Assembly: GCF_014844135.1 (NCBI RefSeq)
Contig: NZ_CP041403.1
Coordinates: 62,001 to 126,000, forward strand
DNA from: Arcobacter sp. FWKO B
GTDB lineage: Bacteria > Campylobacterota > Campylobacteria > Campylobacterales > Arcobacteraceae
DNA: 64,000 nt
Reading direction: 5' to 3'
A program made the translations under genes and the position numbers. Of the stretch, positions 46,110 through 54,543 are shown piece by piece. How positions within the stretch are numbered: position 1 is the stretch's first letter; every line of letters starts with the position of its first letter. Under the pieces are notes generated by a model. The model made no database searches. It saw only the letters and a list, made by a program, of their open reading frames with translations, and was not told the origin of the DNA.

Positions 46110-46846
46110 GATTGTATAAGTTTTGGATGAAAGATATATTTTTACATACAAATAAAATTTTTTATAAAAACAAAATGATGTTTTTAATAAGTTTTATAAC
46201 TAGTTTAGTATCTATATCATCAGTAGTATCCTTTTTTATACCCATAAAAATAATTTTGATACTTGAAAGCCCATCTATGCTAAATCTTTTTATATCAGAA
46301 AATTTATCTATTAATTTATTGTTTTCTGGATTGATTTTGATATTTTGTATATCTGTTTATATAAGTATTTTTGGCAAGTTATATCTTAATAAAATTTCTT
46401 TACATCTCAGACAACAACTTTGGGAGACACACAAAATCAAAGAAGATATTTCTTTGAAAAAAGCCACTTTTGATAGAACTTTGAAAAAAACTTTAGCGAT
46501 TTATGCAGATATTATTACATTAAGTTTGATTTTATTTTTAGTTTCATGGCTTGATTATATGGTAGCAATCTTTATTTTTTCTTGTTTTGTGGCATTTTTA
46601 TTTTATACACAAAAAACAGCTCAAGATATGGATAAAACATACGAGTATCAAACACTTTTACAGACTCTTAGTAATGCATGCTTTTATATGACATTTATTT
46701 TGATTTTGACTTTATATTTTAGTGGCATTAAAATAGTTTTGATAAGTACATTGCTGGCATTTATGTTATCAAGAGTTTATTTTAGAAGCCTACAACAATT
46801 TTCTATCAATTCAATATCACTATATAAGGAGTTTAATAAAAAATGA
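46106..46846 (+). CDS. polytopic membrane protein resembling an ABC transporter membrane domain
   Basis: 246 aa, GTG start at 46106 with GGAGG 4 nt upstream and overlapping the previous stop. Five to six membrane helices; KLYLNKISLHLRQQLWET between helices 2 and 3 resembles the coupling region of exporter-type ABC half-transporters, but there is no ATPase domain. Possibly helps export the polymer or anchors synthesis; not recognised with certainty. Confidence 0.5.
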   Translation: MRLYKFWMKDIFLHTNKIFYKNKMMFLISFITSLVSISSVVSFFIPIKIILILESPSMLNLFISENLSINLLFSGLILIFCISVYISIFGKLYLNKISLHLRQQLWETHKIKEDISLKKATFDRTLKKTLAIYADIITLSLILFLVSWLDYMVAIFIFSCFVAFLFYTQKTAQDMDKTYEYQTLLQTLSNACFYMTFILILTLYFSGIKIVLISTLLAFMLSRVYFRSLQQFSINSISLYKEFNKK

Positions 46847-47244
46847 AAACAGTCATTACTTATGGTACTTTTGATATGTTTCATATAGGGCATCTAAATT
46901 TGCTAAAAAGAGCAAAAAAGCTAGGAGACAAGCTAATAGTAGCAGTTTCAACAGATGAGTTTAATAGCTTGAAAAATAAAAAGTCTGTAATTTGCTATGA
47001 ACAAAGAGCAAAAATAGTTTCTCATATAGATTGTGTGGATAAGGTAATAGCTGAAAATTCTTGGGAACAAAAAATACAAGATATTCAAAAATACAATATT
47101 GATATTTTTGCTATAGGTGATGACTGGTTAGGGAAATTTGACTTTTTAAAAGAGTTTTGCGAGGTAGTGTATTTAGAAAGAACTAAGAATGTATCTACAT
47201 CAAATTTAAAAAATAAAATAGGACAAATAAATGAGCTATTATAG
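46843..47244 (+). CDS. glycerol-3-phosphate cytidylyltransferase (TagD-like)
   Basis: 133 aa. TYGTFDMFHIGHLNLLKRAK is the cytidylyltransferase HxGH site; DKLIVAVSTDEFNSLK and the ERTKNVSTSNLKNKI motif (RTxxxSTS) complete the family signature. Makes CDP-glycerol from CTP and glycerol-3-phosphate. Overlaps both neighbours by a few bases. Confidence 0.9.
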   Translation: MKTVITYGTFDMFHIGHLNLLKRAKKLGDKLIVAVSTDEFNSLKNKKSVICYEQRAKIVSHIDCVDKVIAENSWEQKIQDIQKYNIDIFAIGDDWLGKFDFLKEFCEVVYLERTKNVSTSNLKNKIGQINELL

Positions 47245-47926
47245 TTTAATATTACTATCTGGTGGAATTGGAAGTAGAATGAATTCTACTATTCCTAAAC
47301 AATTAATTGAACTTAAAGGCAACTCAATAATTCTGTATTCTCTAATGGCGGTTAAAGCAAATGTACTAATAAAAGAAATTATTATTAATTATCCAAAAGG
47401 TATGAAATCACAGATAAAAGCATTGGTTAAAATCAGTGGAATAGATAAAAAAATTGTATATGTAGAAGCTGGTTTAACTAGGCAAGAATCAGTATATAAT
47501 ATGCTAAAAAAAGCTACTTATTCAAATGTCATTATTCATGAGTCAGCAAGACCTTTGGTTGATGCAGAAACTTTTTATAATCTCATATCCTCAGAATACG
47601 AAAATTGTGGATATATGATAGAGATACCTTTCACAGTACTTGAAGTAGATACTCAAACTAAACAGGTAGTTGGTTCATTTAATAGGGACAAACTTAGGAA
47701 TGTATTATTGCCACAAAAATTTAATACAAAGAAACTATTAGAAGCTCATGAATTAGCGATACAAGCAAATCTTAATTATACTGAAGATGCGTCATTATTA
47801 ATAGAAAATAGTACTATAAAATTTCATTTTCTTGAAGGTTCAAATAACAATATTAAAATCACATATCCTTCTGATTTAGTGTTTGCTGAAGCATTTTTGG
47901 ATATAAAAAATAGTGTTGAGGAATAG
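47231..47926 (+). CDS. IspD/TarI-like cytidylyltransferase
   Basis: 231 aa. N-terminal LLSGGIGSRMNSTIPKQLIE is the nucleotide-binding loop (GGxGxRM...PKQ). VYVEAGLTRQESVYNML and IIHESARPLVDAETF fit IspD/TarI. Next to a short-chain dehydrogenase, it looks like the first half of a Bcs1/TarIJ-type CDP-ribitol synthesis system, not MEP-pathway IspD. Substrate (ribitol-5-phosphate) is inferred from context. Confidence 0.8.
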   Translation: MSYYSLILLSGGIGSRMNSTIPKQLIELKGNSIILYSLMAVKANVLIKEIIINYPKGMKSQIKALVKISGIDKKIVYVEAGLTRQESVYNMLKKATYSNVIIHESARPLVDAETFYNLISSEYENCGYMIEIPFTVLEVDTQTKQVVGSFNRDKLRNVLLPQKFNTKKLLEAHELAIQANLNYTEDASLLIENSTIKFHFLEGSNNNIKITYPSDLVFAEAFLDIKNSVEE

Positions 47927-47928
47927 GT

Positions 47929-48627
47929 ATGAATCAAAAAATAATAGTAGTTACTGGTGCTTCTCAAGGTATAGGGTTAGCGATTGTAAAACGATTTTTA
48001 AAAGATAACCAAAACAATAAAATTATCATGGTAGGACGAGAAAGTGATTCTTTTAAGAATATTTTAAAAACGCTAAAAAGTGAATACAAAAATGAGATAA
48101 TTGAAATATTTGCAGATTTTTCAAAAATAAATGATATAAAAAGATTGGTTAAACAAATAATTTTATGTACAAATCAAATAGATGTTCTTGTAAATAATGC
48201 TGGATATACAAAACCAGAATCATTTTTAAATGCTTGCGTGAATGATTTTAGACACACAATGGAGATTAATCTGATATCACCATTTGTGCTTATACAAGAT
48301 TTAATGAAATCTGGCATTCATCCAAAAAAAATAATTAACATTGCTTCGACATCTGGTATAGGTGCACGACCAGGTTGGTTGACTTATGCTGCTTCAAAAG
48401 CAGCTATGATCAGTATGAGTGATACATTAAGGGAAGAGTTAAAAGTATTTGGTACAGATGTAATATGTATCTCACCAGGAAGATGTGCAACCAATTTACG
48501 AAAAATATTAGCACCAGATGAAGACCCTAGCACGATTATGCAGCCTGAAAATGTCGCTAATATAGTACTTTATCTTTCATCAGAAGATGGTAAATATTTA
48601 ACCAGTCATAATTTAATTGTTAGATAA
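47929..48627 (+). CDS. short-chain dehydrogenase, likely ribulose-5-phosphate reductase type
   Basis: 232 aa. VVTGASQGIGLAIVKRF binds NAD(P), NNAGYTKPESF follows, INIASTSGIG and YAASK (about residue 150) give the Ser-Tyr-Lys active site. Starts 2 nt after the IspD-like gene. In Haemophilus Bcs1 an IspD domain and an SDR domain are fused and make CDP-ribitol; here they are separate adjacent genes. Assignment to this step is inference. Confidence 0.75.
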   Translation: MNQKIIVVTGASQGIGLAIVKRFLKDNQNNKIIMVGRESDSFKNILKTLKSEYKNEIIEIFADFSKINDIKRLVKQIILCTNQIDVLVNNAGYTKPESFLNACVNDFRHTMEINLISPFVLIQDLMKSGIHPKKIINIASTSGIGARPGWLTYAASKAAMISMSDTLREELKVFGTDVICISPGRCATNLRKILAPDEDPSTIMQPENVANIVLYLSSEDGKYLTSHNLIVR

Positions 48628-48643
48628 AAAATAGGAGATAATT

Positions 48644-50023
48644 TTGAAAAAAACAATATATAACATAATAAATGAAATTAATAATAGAGTTTGTTGTTTC
48701 ACATATAGAATAAAACTCTACAATGTAGAAGGATTTAAAACTCAATGTAGTAATTTAAAAAAGAACTTTTTTAAATTACTTATTTTTATGTTAATTTTAG
48801 CCTTTCTTGAGTATTTTAGTTTTGAAACACCTTTCCTCTTTCTTCTAAGCGTATTGTTGTTTGTTTATATGTCTTACAAAATTTTATATATAAAATATAG
48901 AAGACCAAAAAAACAAATAGAATATAATAATCTAGTAAAAGATTATTTGGAAAATTATCAACCACAAATTGTTTTTTATTTATCTGCTACTACAATAAGC
49001 TATTTCCATATTCTTACTTGGTATAAATTTGTTAAACAAACAAATATCAATTTTATCATTATAACTAGAGAAAACAACTATATAAAAAAACTTTTAGAGT
49101 ATATAAAAGATACTCCTATAGTCTATGCCAGAACTATAAAAGATATAGATTTTTTCTTACCAAGTAGTGTAAAAATAGCTTTGTATGCAAATAATGGTGC
49201 TAAAAATACTCATTTAGTAAGATTTAACAATATTACTCATATTCAGCTATTACATGGAGATTCTGAAAAAACTACAAGTTTTAATCCGATATCAAAGATG
49301 TATGATAAACTATTTGTTGCTGGACAAAGAGCTATCGATAGGTATTGTGAAAATAATGTTATTATACCAAAAGATAATTTTGTAATTATAGGAAGACCAC
49401 AAGTTTCAGATATTGAAGTTGTAAAAACAAAAGAAAATATAGGGAAAAAAGATGTTATTACTGTTTTATTGGCACCTACTTGGCAAGGTCATTATGAAGA
49501 TTCAAACTATTCTTCAGTTATGAAAATTGGTACTATTATAGAGTATCTTTTAAGTAGAAAAGAGAAAATAAAAATTATTTTTAGACCACACCCATATATC
49601 AATATGGAACTGGAAGAAAACAAAGAGTACTTTATAAATATAAAAAAAGCTTTGAAGCAAAATAGTAAAGAACATATCTTTGATAGTAAAAACAGTATAT
49701 TTGATGATTTTAATCAATCAGACTTTATAGTTACAGATGTTTCTAGTGTACCTATTGATTATTTATATTCTCAAAAACCAATAGTTCATTTAGATGTCAA
49801 TAATTTATCATATGAGCTAAACAGCAATATAGTCTATAAAGAATATTCAAAATGTATTTACTTAATCATAGATGATTTTTCAAATGCTGATAGCATAATA
49901 GATGATGTGTTATATAATGATAATCTATTTGAAGCTCGAAAAAAAGTTAAAAAATATTATCATGGAGAATTTGATATACCATTACAAGATGTTTTTACAA
50001 GGGAATTAAAAAAGCTTTTATAA
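48644..50023 (+). CDS. CDP-glycerol/CDP-ribitol polyol-phosphate transferase (TagB/F-like)
   Basis: 459 aa. Two membrane helices near the N-terminus (about 42-60 and 62-80). The catalytic part has LLHGDSEKTTSFNPISKMYD, LLAPTWQGHYEDSNYSS, IIFRPHPYINMELEEN and DVSSVPIDYLYSQKPIVHL, the TagB/TagF motifs. Polymerises or primes glycerol- or ribitol-phosphate. Completes a teichoic-acid-like pathway in what is otherwise a Gram-negative genome. Confidence 0.85.
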   Translation: MKKTIYNIINEINNRVCCFTYRIKLYNVEGFKTQCSNLKKNFFKLLIFMLILAFLEYFSFETPFLFLLSVLLFVYMSYKILYIKYRRPKKQIEYNNLVKDYLENYQPQIVFYLSATTISYFHILTWYKFVKQTNINFIIITRENNYIKKLLEYIKDTPIVYARTIKDIDFFLPSSVKIALYANNGAKNTHLVRFNNITHIQLLHGDSEKTTSFNPISKMYDKLFVAGQRAIDRYCENNVIIPKDNFVIIGRPQVSDIEVVKTKENIGKKDVITVLLAPTWQGHYEDSNYSSVMKIGTIIEYLLSRKEKIKIIFRPHPYINMELEENKEYFINIKKALKQNSKEHIFDSKNSIFDDFNQSDFIVTDVSSVPIDYLYSQKPIVHLDVNNLSYELNSNIVYKEYSKCIYLIIDDFSNADSIIDDVLYNDNLFEARKKVKKYYHGEFDIPLQDVFTRELKKLL

Positions 50024-50173
50024 GGAGGAATGTTCTTTTTCAATTGTAGAAATTAGTTTTCTAGAATAATTAAATTATATCAATATATATTGATACTAAA
50101 ATATTGTCTTAATGTGTTAAACTTTCAAATTAATATAGTTATCATAAGTTACAACAAGTGGAGAATAACAAAC

Positions 50174-50533
50174 ATGAAAACACTAACAGTTGGCATAATG
50201 TCAAAAGAACAATATAAACAAAGAACTATAGATATTGCAAAAGGTATATACAAACCAAAAGCCAATGAACCAAAAGTTTGGTTTGAATCAATCAAATCTC
50301 TAGCTCAAGTACTTAGTAACGAAAACCAGCACCTTTTGAGGGTAATATTGGAAAATAACCCAAAATCACTTAAAGAGCTAGAAGTTCTTACGGGAAGAGC
50401 AAAGTCCAATTTATCAAGAACACTAAAAACACTTTCAAGATATGGAATAGTAGAACTACACAAAGAAAACAATTCTTTAGTCCCTACAGTAAAAGCAGTT
50501 GATTTTAAAGTTGAGTTTGGAGTTGCTGCGTAA
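50174..50533 (+). CDS. MarR/ArsR-like winged-helix DNA-binding protein (HVO_A0114-type)
   Basis: 119 aa from ATG 50174; an open frame upstream to 50090 lacks a ribosome site. VLSNENQHLLRVILENNPKS, LKELEVLTGRAKSNLSRTLK and LSRYGIVELHKE form a winged helix. Members often serve as antitoxins or regulators of a linked toxin; no toxin gene is seen next to it. Confidence 0.7.
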   Translation: MKTLTVGIMSKEQYKQRTIDIAKGIYKPKANEPKVWFESIKSLAQVLSNENQHLLRVILENNPKSLKELEVLTGRAKSNLSRTLKTLSRYGIVELHKENNSLVPTVKAVDFKVEFGVAA

Positions 50534-50575
50534 ACATTATGAATAATCACCTTATAAAACTATAAACTCGTTTTC

Positions 50576-51250
50576 TCACAAACACCACTCTATCTTCCCT
50601 ATCCCACAACTTCCCAAAAACTCATTTGTCCTAGAAAAAGGCTTAGAACCGAAAAATCCACGATACGATGAAAGCGGAGAAGGATGGGGTGATGTGATGA
50701 TGTGGTGTTTGGATATATCTATAAGTTTTGATTTGGCTATGGCTGGGCTTCCCCATAGTATAAAGACTATGTTTTCCCTTTTTTCGCTTATTTTTTTGAT
50801 GACACTGCCTGTAAATATTTCCCATCCTTTTTTTGCGTGAGAGTGTGCTCGGGCTTCTCTTACACTTAGTACCGTGTTGATGAGAAATACACCTTGTTTT
50901 GCCCATGATGAGAGATTGCCACTTTTTGGTGTGGAGCATCCTATATCTGAATGTAGCTCTTGGAAAATATTACGCAAAGATGGAGGAAAAGTCACCCCGT
51001 CAAGTACCGAAAAAGCCAGTCCATGAGCTTGATTTGCCCCATGGTATGGGTCTTGTCCTATTATCACTACTTTTACATCATCAAAGGGTGTATAAGAAAA
51101 GGCATTGAATATATCTGAACTTTTTGGATATATGGTATAGTTTTGTCTCTCTTCAATCAAAAAATTTTGAAGCTCTACAAAATACTTTTTTTCAAACTCA
51201 TCACTCAAAACTTCTTTCCATGATGGTTCTATTTGTGGATTTACGGTCAT
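50576..51250 (-). CDS. ung: uracil-DNA glycosylase
   Basis: 224 aa. VVIIGQDPYHGANQAHGLAF is the catalytic water-activating loop, VFLINTVLSVREARAHSH and FILWGSPAIAKS follow, and HHIITSPHPSPLSSYRGFFG is the DNA-binding loop. Removes uracil from DNA; family 1 (Ung). Housekeeping gene. Confidence 0.97.
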   Translation of the reverse strand: MTVNPQIEPSWKEVLSDEFEKKYFVELQNFLIEERQNYTIYPKSSDIFNAFSYTPFDDVKVVIIGQDPYHGANQAHGLAFSVLDGVTFPPSLRNIFQELHSDIGCSTPKSGNLSSWAKQGVFLINTVLSVREARAHSHAKKGWEIFTGSVIKKISEKRENIVFILWGSPAIAKSKLIDISKHHIITSPHPSPLSSYRGFFGSKPFSRTNEFLGSCGIGKIEWCL

Positions 51251-51258
51251 TTTTAGCC

Positions 51259-51600
51259 TTAATTATTGAAGTTTAGACAAAGAGATTGGATAACTAAATC
51301 ATACTCAAGCCTTGATAATACTCCTATTTTTTCTTTGATTCTAGTTTTTGATAGGCTTCTTATTTGATTTATCAAGATGTCTGAATCTTCTTTGAGGTTA
51401 TCTCTTTTTGGGATTCTTACCCTATATGGCAGCATATCATCTATCAGGTCTGTTGAAAGTGGCATCAATACTACAGTATCCAAAATCGTGTTTTCATCAT
51501 TGCCTGATATTATGACAGCTGGTCTGATTTTACCTACTTCGTCGCCTTTTTTTGGATATAAATTTACGACTACTATATCACCCCTATTTAATTCCATCAT
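51259..51600 (-). CDS. mazF: MazF/PemK-family mRNA interferase toxin
   Basis: 113 aa. LNRGDIVVVNLYPKKGDEVG and RPAVIISGN are the MazF core, with LVLMPLSTD and DILINQIRSLSKTRI following. Cleaves mRNA at specific sequences. Overlaps its antitoxin by 17 nt; starts either at 51600 or one codon later. Confidence 0.88.
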   Translation of the reverse strand: MMELNRGDIVVVNLYPKKGDEVGKIRPAVIISGNDENTILDTVVLMPLSTDLIDDMLPYRVRIPKRDNLKEDSDILINQIRSLSKTRIKEKIGVLSRLEYDLVIQSLCLNFNN

Positions 51601-51832
51601 CTACCCCAAGCTCTGCAAACTCTAAATCTTGGTGCATTTTTAGTTTGTGTAGTTTTGCTAGTTTTTCATCTTTGTCTATTTGTTCTATTATTGGTTTGAT
51701 ATAACCTTCATATTTTGATGATATAAAGTAGCCAAGTGTCGTATGAGCTCTTTTATCTACTATTTCAGCAATATCCATCATTTTAATCAAAGACGGTTTG
51801 TTTTGTATATCTGTTACTCCATAAGTAAGCAT
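51584..51832 (-). CDS. antitoxin partner of MazF
   Basis: 82 aa. Acidic C-terminus (LEFAELGVDDGIK) fits toxin binding; the N-terminal half (NKPSLIKMMDIAEIVDKRAH) resembles the strand-helix part of Phd-like antitoxins. Lies upstream of and overlaps mazF. Confidence 0.7.
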   Translation of the reverse strand: MLTYGVTDIQNKPSLIKMMDIAEIVDKRAHTTLGYFISSKYEGYIKPIIEQIDKDEKLAKLHKLKMHQDLEFAELGVDDGIK

Positions 51833-51904
51833 TTTATATCCTATAGTTTTAATCTATTAGAATTATATCTAATAAAATAAAAAAATACAACCTATATCTC
51901 ATCA

Positions 51905-51920
51905 AGGAATATTTTTTGCA
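51905..51920 (+). promoter_or_regulatory. sigma-54 promoter of the redoxin-fdx-nifB-nifE operon
   Basis: AGGAATATTTTTTGCA has GG and GC 10 nt apart and a TTTGCA -12 region. It lies 32 nt before the redoxin-like gene; the -24 has AGG in place of TGG. Confidence 0.65.
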
Positions 51921-51952
51921 TTAAAGAAAATAGTTTAGAAAAAGGATTTTGG

Positions 51953-52414
51953 ATGCTAATAGCAAAAAAAGATGCCCCAGCTGCGAAGGTTTATTTTGAA
52001 AGTGGCGAAAAAGTCGTAGGGATGATAGCTGTCAATGTACAACTTTTGATTTATGTGGATTCTATTGATAGCATAAAAGATAGTTTATGCGAGTGTGAAA
52101 ATGCTTTCAAACACGAAAGTAAGCTTAGTTGTGTAGTAGTGTGCAATGATGAATTAAATGCTATTGAAAGTTTTGCAACTCAAAACAATCTCACAAAACT
52201 AGAGATTTATAAAGACTCACAAAAGCAATTTCAAATAAGATTTAAAATCACCGATGAAAACATAGGAGTTTTTCTAGTGGATAAAGAAGGGATTTTGGAG
52301 TATGTGTATTATGGTGATAGTGCATCTTTGGATACAAAAAATATAATCCAAAATGCAGTAGAACTAGCAAACAGAAAACAAAAAGGTCATACCCACGAAA
52401 ATTGGATGATGTAG
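51953..52414 (+). CDS. nif-associated redoxin-like protein
   Basis: 153 aa. LLIYVDSIDSIKDSLCECEN and FLVDKEGILEYVYYG fit a thioredoxin/peroxiredoxin fold (AhpC/Tpx). The two Cys in SLCECE are not in the usual peroxidatic setting. The C-terminus ends with two His and two Met (GHTHENWMM). First gene behind a sigma-54 site, so part of the nif regulon. A related proteinlies just after nifA; redoxins next to nifB are known in other diazotrophs, function unclear. Confidence 0.65.
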   Translation: MLIAKKDAPAAKVYFESGEKVVGMIAVNVQLLIYVDSIDSIKDSLCECENAFKHESKLSCVVVCNDELNAIESFATQNNLTKLEIYKDSQKQFQIRFKITDENIGVFLVDKEGILEYVYYGDSASLDTKNIIQNAVELANRKQKGHTHENWMM

Positions 52415-52426
52415 TTTTTTTATATA

Positions 52427-52486
52427 GTAGAGGGTAGTTAAAACTCAGTACCTAAGTGCTCAGTACCTCAGTAACTTTAAGGAGAA
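52427..52486 (+). repeat. AGT-rich stuttering leader before the ferredoxin gene
   Basis: AACTCAGTACCTAAGTGCTC followed by AGTACCTCAGTAACTTTAAG ends in the AAGGAG ribosome site. CTCAGTAACTTT plus the ribosome site matches the nifD leader. Confidence 0.6.
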
Positions 52487-52489
52487 AAG

Positions 52490-52867
52490 ATGTCAGTAAG
52501 AATAACAGATTTATGTATCAACTGTGATGCATGTGTAGATGAGTGTCCTGCAAGTGCGATAGTAAGTGCTAGTGATTCGCCTCTTGTTGATGGTGAATAT
52601 ACTTATGTCAAACCAGAAAAATGTATAGAGTGCGTGGACTGTACTGTACCAAAATGTGCAGATGCCTGTCCTACTGAAGGGGCTATCGTATGGGATATGC
52701 CTTATACGGCTGAATATGATGAATACTATGTATCCAAAAACGATGGTGAAACATATACAATAAGAGAGCATCCAAAAAAAGGACTTTTATCACCATTAGC
52801 TCAACCACGCCCATTTAGGGAGTCAATAGGCGAACACATGAGACATGGTGACACACCAGTAGTGTAA
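52490..52867 (+). CDS. nif-associated 2[4Fe-4S] ferredoxin
   Basis: 125 aa. CINCDACVDECP and CIECVDCTVPKCADACP carry the cluster ligands; the C-terminal extension begins EGAIVWDMPYTAEYDEYY. A close paralogue of the ferredoxin at 36363. Directly upstream of nifB, it probably supplies electrons for the radical SAM reaction or nitrogenase. Confidence 0.92.
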   Translation: MSVRITDLCINCDACVDECPASAIVSASDSPLVDGEYTYVKPEKCIECVDCTVPKCADACPTEGAIVWDMPYTAEYDEYYVSKNDGETYTIREHPKKGLLSPLAQPRPFRESIGEHMRHGDTPVV

Positions 52868-52897
52868 GGAACACTATATGCAAAAGTTTGATTATTA

Positions 52898-52954
52898 GGA
52901 ACGCCGACTTTAGTCGGTATTTAAAAGGACAAGCCCGATTAAAATCGGGGTTCC
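52898..52954 (+). repeat. double-hairpin 5' element before nifB (copy 2)
   Basis: GGAACGCCGACTTTAGTCGG then TATTTAAAAGGACAAGCCCG and ATTAAAATCGGGGTTCC. Same two hairpins and same ends as the element at 42470-42378, but with a short second loop. It ends exactly 12 nt before the nifB ATG, leaving only the AAAGGAG ribosome site between. Confidence 0.75.
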
Positions 52955-52966
52955 AAAGGAGAAGAA

Positions 52967-54418
52967 ATGAGTTGTTCATGTACACCTGGGTTTGACCCAA
53001 ACGAAATAAAACAAGATGTTCTAAATAAGATTAACAACCACCCGTGTTATAGCCAAGAGGCTCATCAGCACTATGCAAGGATACATGTTCCTGTAGCTCC
53101 TGCATGTAATATCCAATGTAATTATTGTAATAGAAAATACGACTGCTCAAACGAGTCAAGACCAGGTGTGACAAGCGGTAGGCTCAAACCTATGGAGGCT
53201 TTGAAAAAAGTTCTTTTTGTAGGTGGTGATATCAAACAGCTTTCTGTGGTAGGAATAGCAGGACCTGGGGATGCTCTTGCAAATCCTGCAAAAACTTTTG
53301 AAACATTTGCTTTGATGCAAGAATATGCACCTGATTTGAAACTATGTCTTTCCACAAACGGGCTAAGACTGCCTGAATATATAGAAGAGATCAAAAAATA
53401 CAATGTTGACCATGTGACAGTCACTATAAATACAGTAGATGAGACAGGTGAAATAGGTTCACTTATATATCCTTGGGTACACTGGGAACACAAGAAAATA
53501 AGAGGGGCTGAGGGTGCGAAACTTCTCCTTAGCAAACAACTTGAAGGGATAAAACTTCTGGTAGAAAATGGTATTTTGGTCAAAGCAAACTCAGTTTTAA
53601 TCCCTGGTGTAAATGACCAAGACTTGCCAAATGTAGCAAAAAAACTAAAAGAGATGAATGTATTTTTACACAATATCATGCCACTTATTTCTGCTCCTGA
53701 ATTTGGTACGAAGTTTGGACTAGATGGTGTGCCTAGTGCTACAGATGAGCAAGTAATGGCTGCTCAAGATGCTTGTGGTATGGATATGACTTTGATGAGA
53801 CATTGTCGCCAATGTCGTGCGGATGCTGTGGGTCTAATCGGAGAGGATAGGGGAGATGAGTTTACAAAAGAGGTATTTATGGATTATGACCTCCCAAAAC
53901 TTCAAGAGATTTACGACCTAGATGGTAGAAAAAAAGCGTTTGAGAGGATAGAGCTTTGGAGAGGAGCTTTGAGTGAAGCAAATCAAAAAATCAAAAAAGA
54001 ACAAGCAACCAAATCAGAACTTAGCTCAAACGGCATCACAAAACTAGTAGCAGTTACAAGCAAAGGTGAGGGTGTGATAAATATCCACTTTGGAAGTGCA
54101 AATGAGTTTTTGATATATGAAGCAGGAGATTTGGGGATTAAGTTTGTTATGCACCGCCGTGTAGCATCTGCTTATTGTCAAGGAAGCGAAGGATGTGACG
54201 GAAGCTATCCTATAGAAGAGATAAAAGAGTCTTTAAAAGATTGTGATTTGCTTTTGACGGAAAAAATAGGAAGCTGCCCTATGGGTGAGCTACAAAGCAT
54301 CAACCTAATCTGTGATGAGTCTTATGCTTTGCAACCTATTGAAAAATCTGTTTTTGAAGCAGTTAAGAAGTATTTTTATGAAAATGAACAAACAAACTTA
54401 CAGTCTGTTTGTAATTAA
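52967..54418 (+). CDS. nifB: NifB, radical SAM FeMo-cofactor biosynthesis protein with NifX domain
   Basis: 483 aa. Radical SAM motif CNIQCNYCN near residue 48, VGIAGPGDALANP, and LMRHCRQCRADAVGLIGEDR, the conserved NifB cysteine region. From about residue 360 a NifX-like domain follows (VAVTSKGEGVINIHFGSANE, HRRVASAYCQGSEGCDGSYP). Makes NifB-co, the [8Fe-9S-C] precursor. Full length. Confidence 0.97.
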   Translation: MSCSCTPGFDPNEIKQDVLNKINNHPCYSQEAHQHYARIHVPVAPACNIQCNYCNRKYDCSNESRPGVTSGRLKPMEALKKVLFVGGDIKQLSVVGIAGPGDALANPAKTFETFALMQEYAPDLKLCLSTNGLRLPEYIEEIKKYNVDHVTVTINTVDETGEIGSLIYPWVHWEHKKIRGAEGAKLLLSKQLEGIKLLVENGILVKANSVLIPGVNDQDLPNVAKKLKEMNVFLHNIMPLISAPEFGTKFGLDGVPSATDEQVMAAQDACGMDMTLMRHCRQCRADAVGLIGEDRGDEFTKEVFMDYDLPKLQEIYDLDGRKKAFERIELWRGALSEANQKIKKEQATKSELSSNGITKLVAVTSKGEGVINIHFGSANEFLIYEAGDLGIKFVMHRRVASAYCQGSEGCDGSYPIEEIKESLKDCDLLLTEKIGSCPMGELQSINLICDESYALQPIEKSVFEAVKKYFYENEQTNLQSVCN

Positions 54419-54540
54419 TAATTAACAACGAATAACGAATAACTTATGTATCGCTAAAGCGATGATATTTAATAAAAGTGGCAAAGCCACACCGCAATTA
54501 TTAGTTATTAATTATTCGTTATTCATTAAGCCAAAGGCGT
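54416..54540 (+). repeat. nifB-nifE spacer with nested hairpins
   Basis: AATAACGAATAACT near 54428-54444 is roughly inverted by GTTATTAATTATTCGTTATT near 54506-54526. Inside lie small hairpins ATCGCT-AAA-GCGAT and GTGGC-AAA-GCCAC; GCC-AAA-GGC follows just before the nifE start. No gene or promoter seen. Confidence 0.6.
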
Positions 54541-54543
54541 AAC

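Noticed and set aside
53122-53679. 185-aa open frame opposite nifB
   Set aside because: Antisense shadow of nifB with no start signals.
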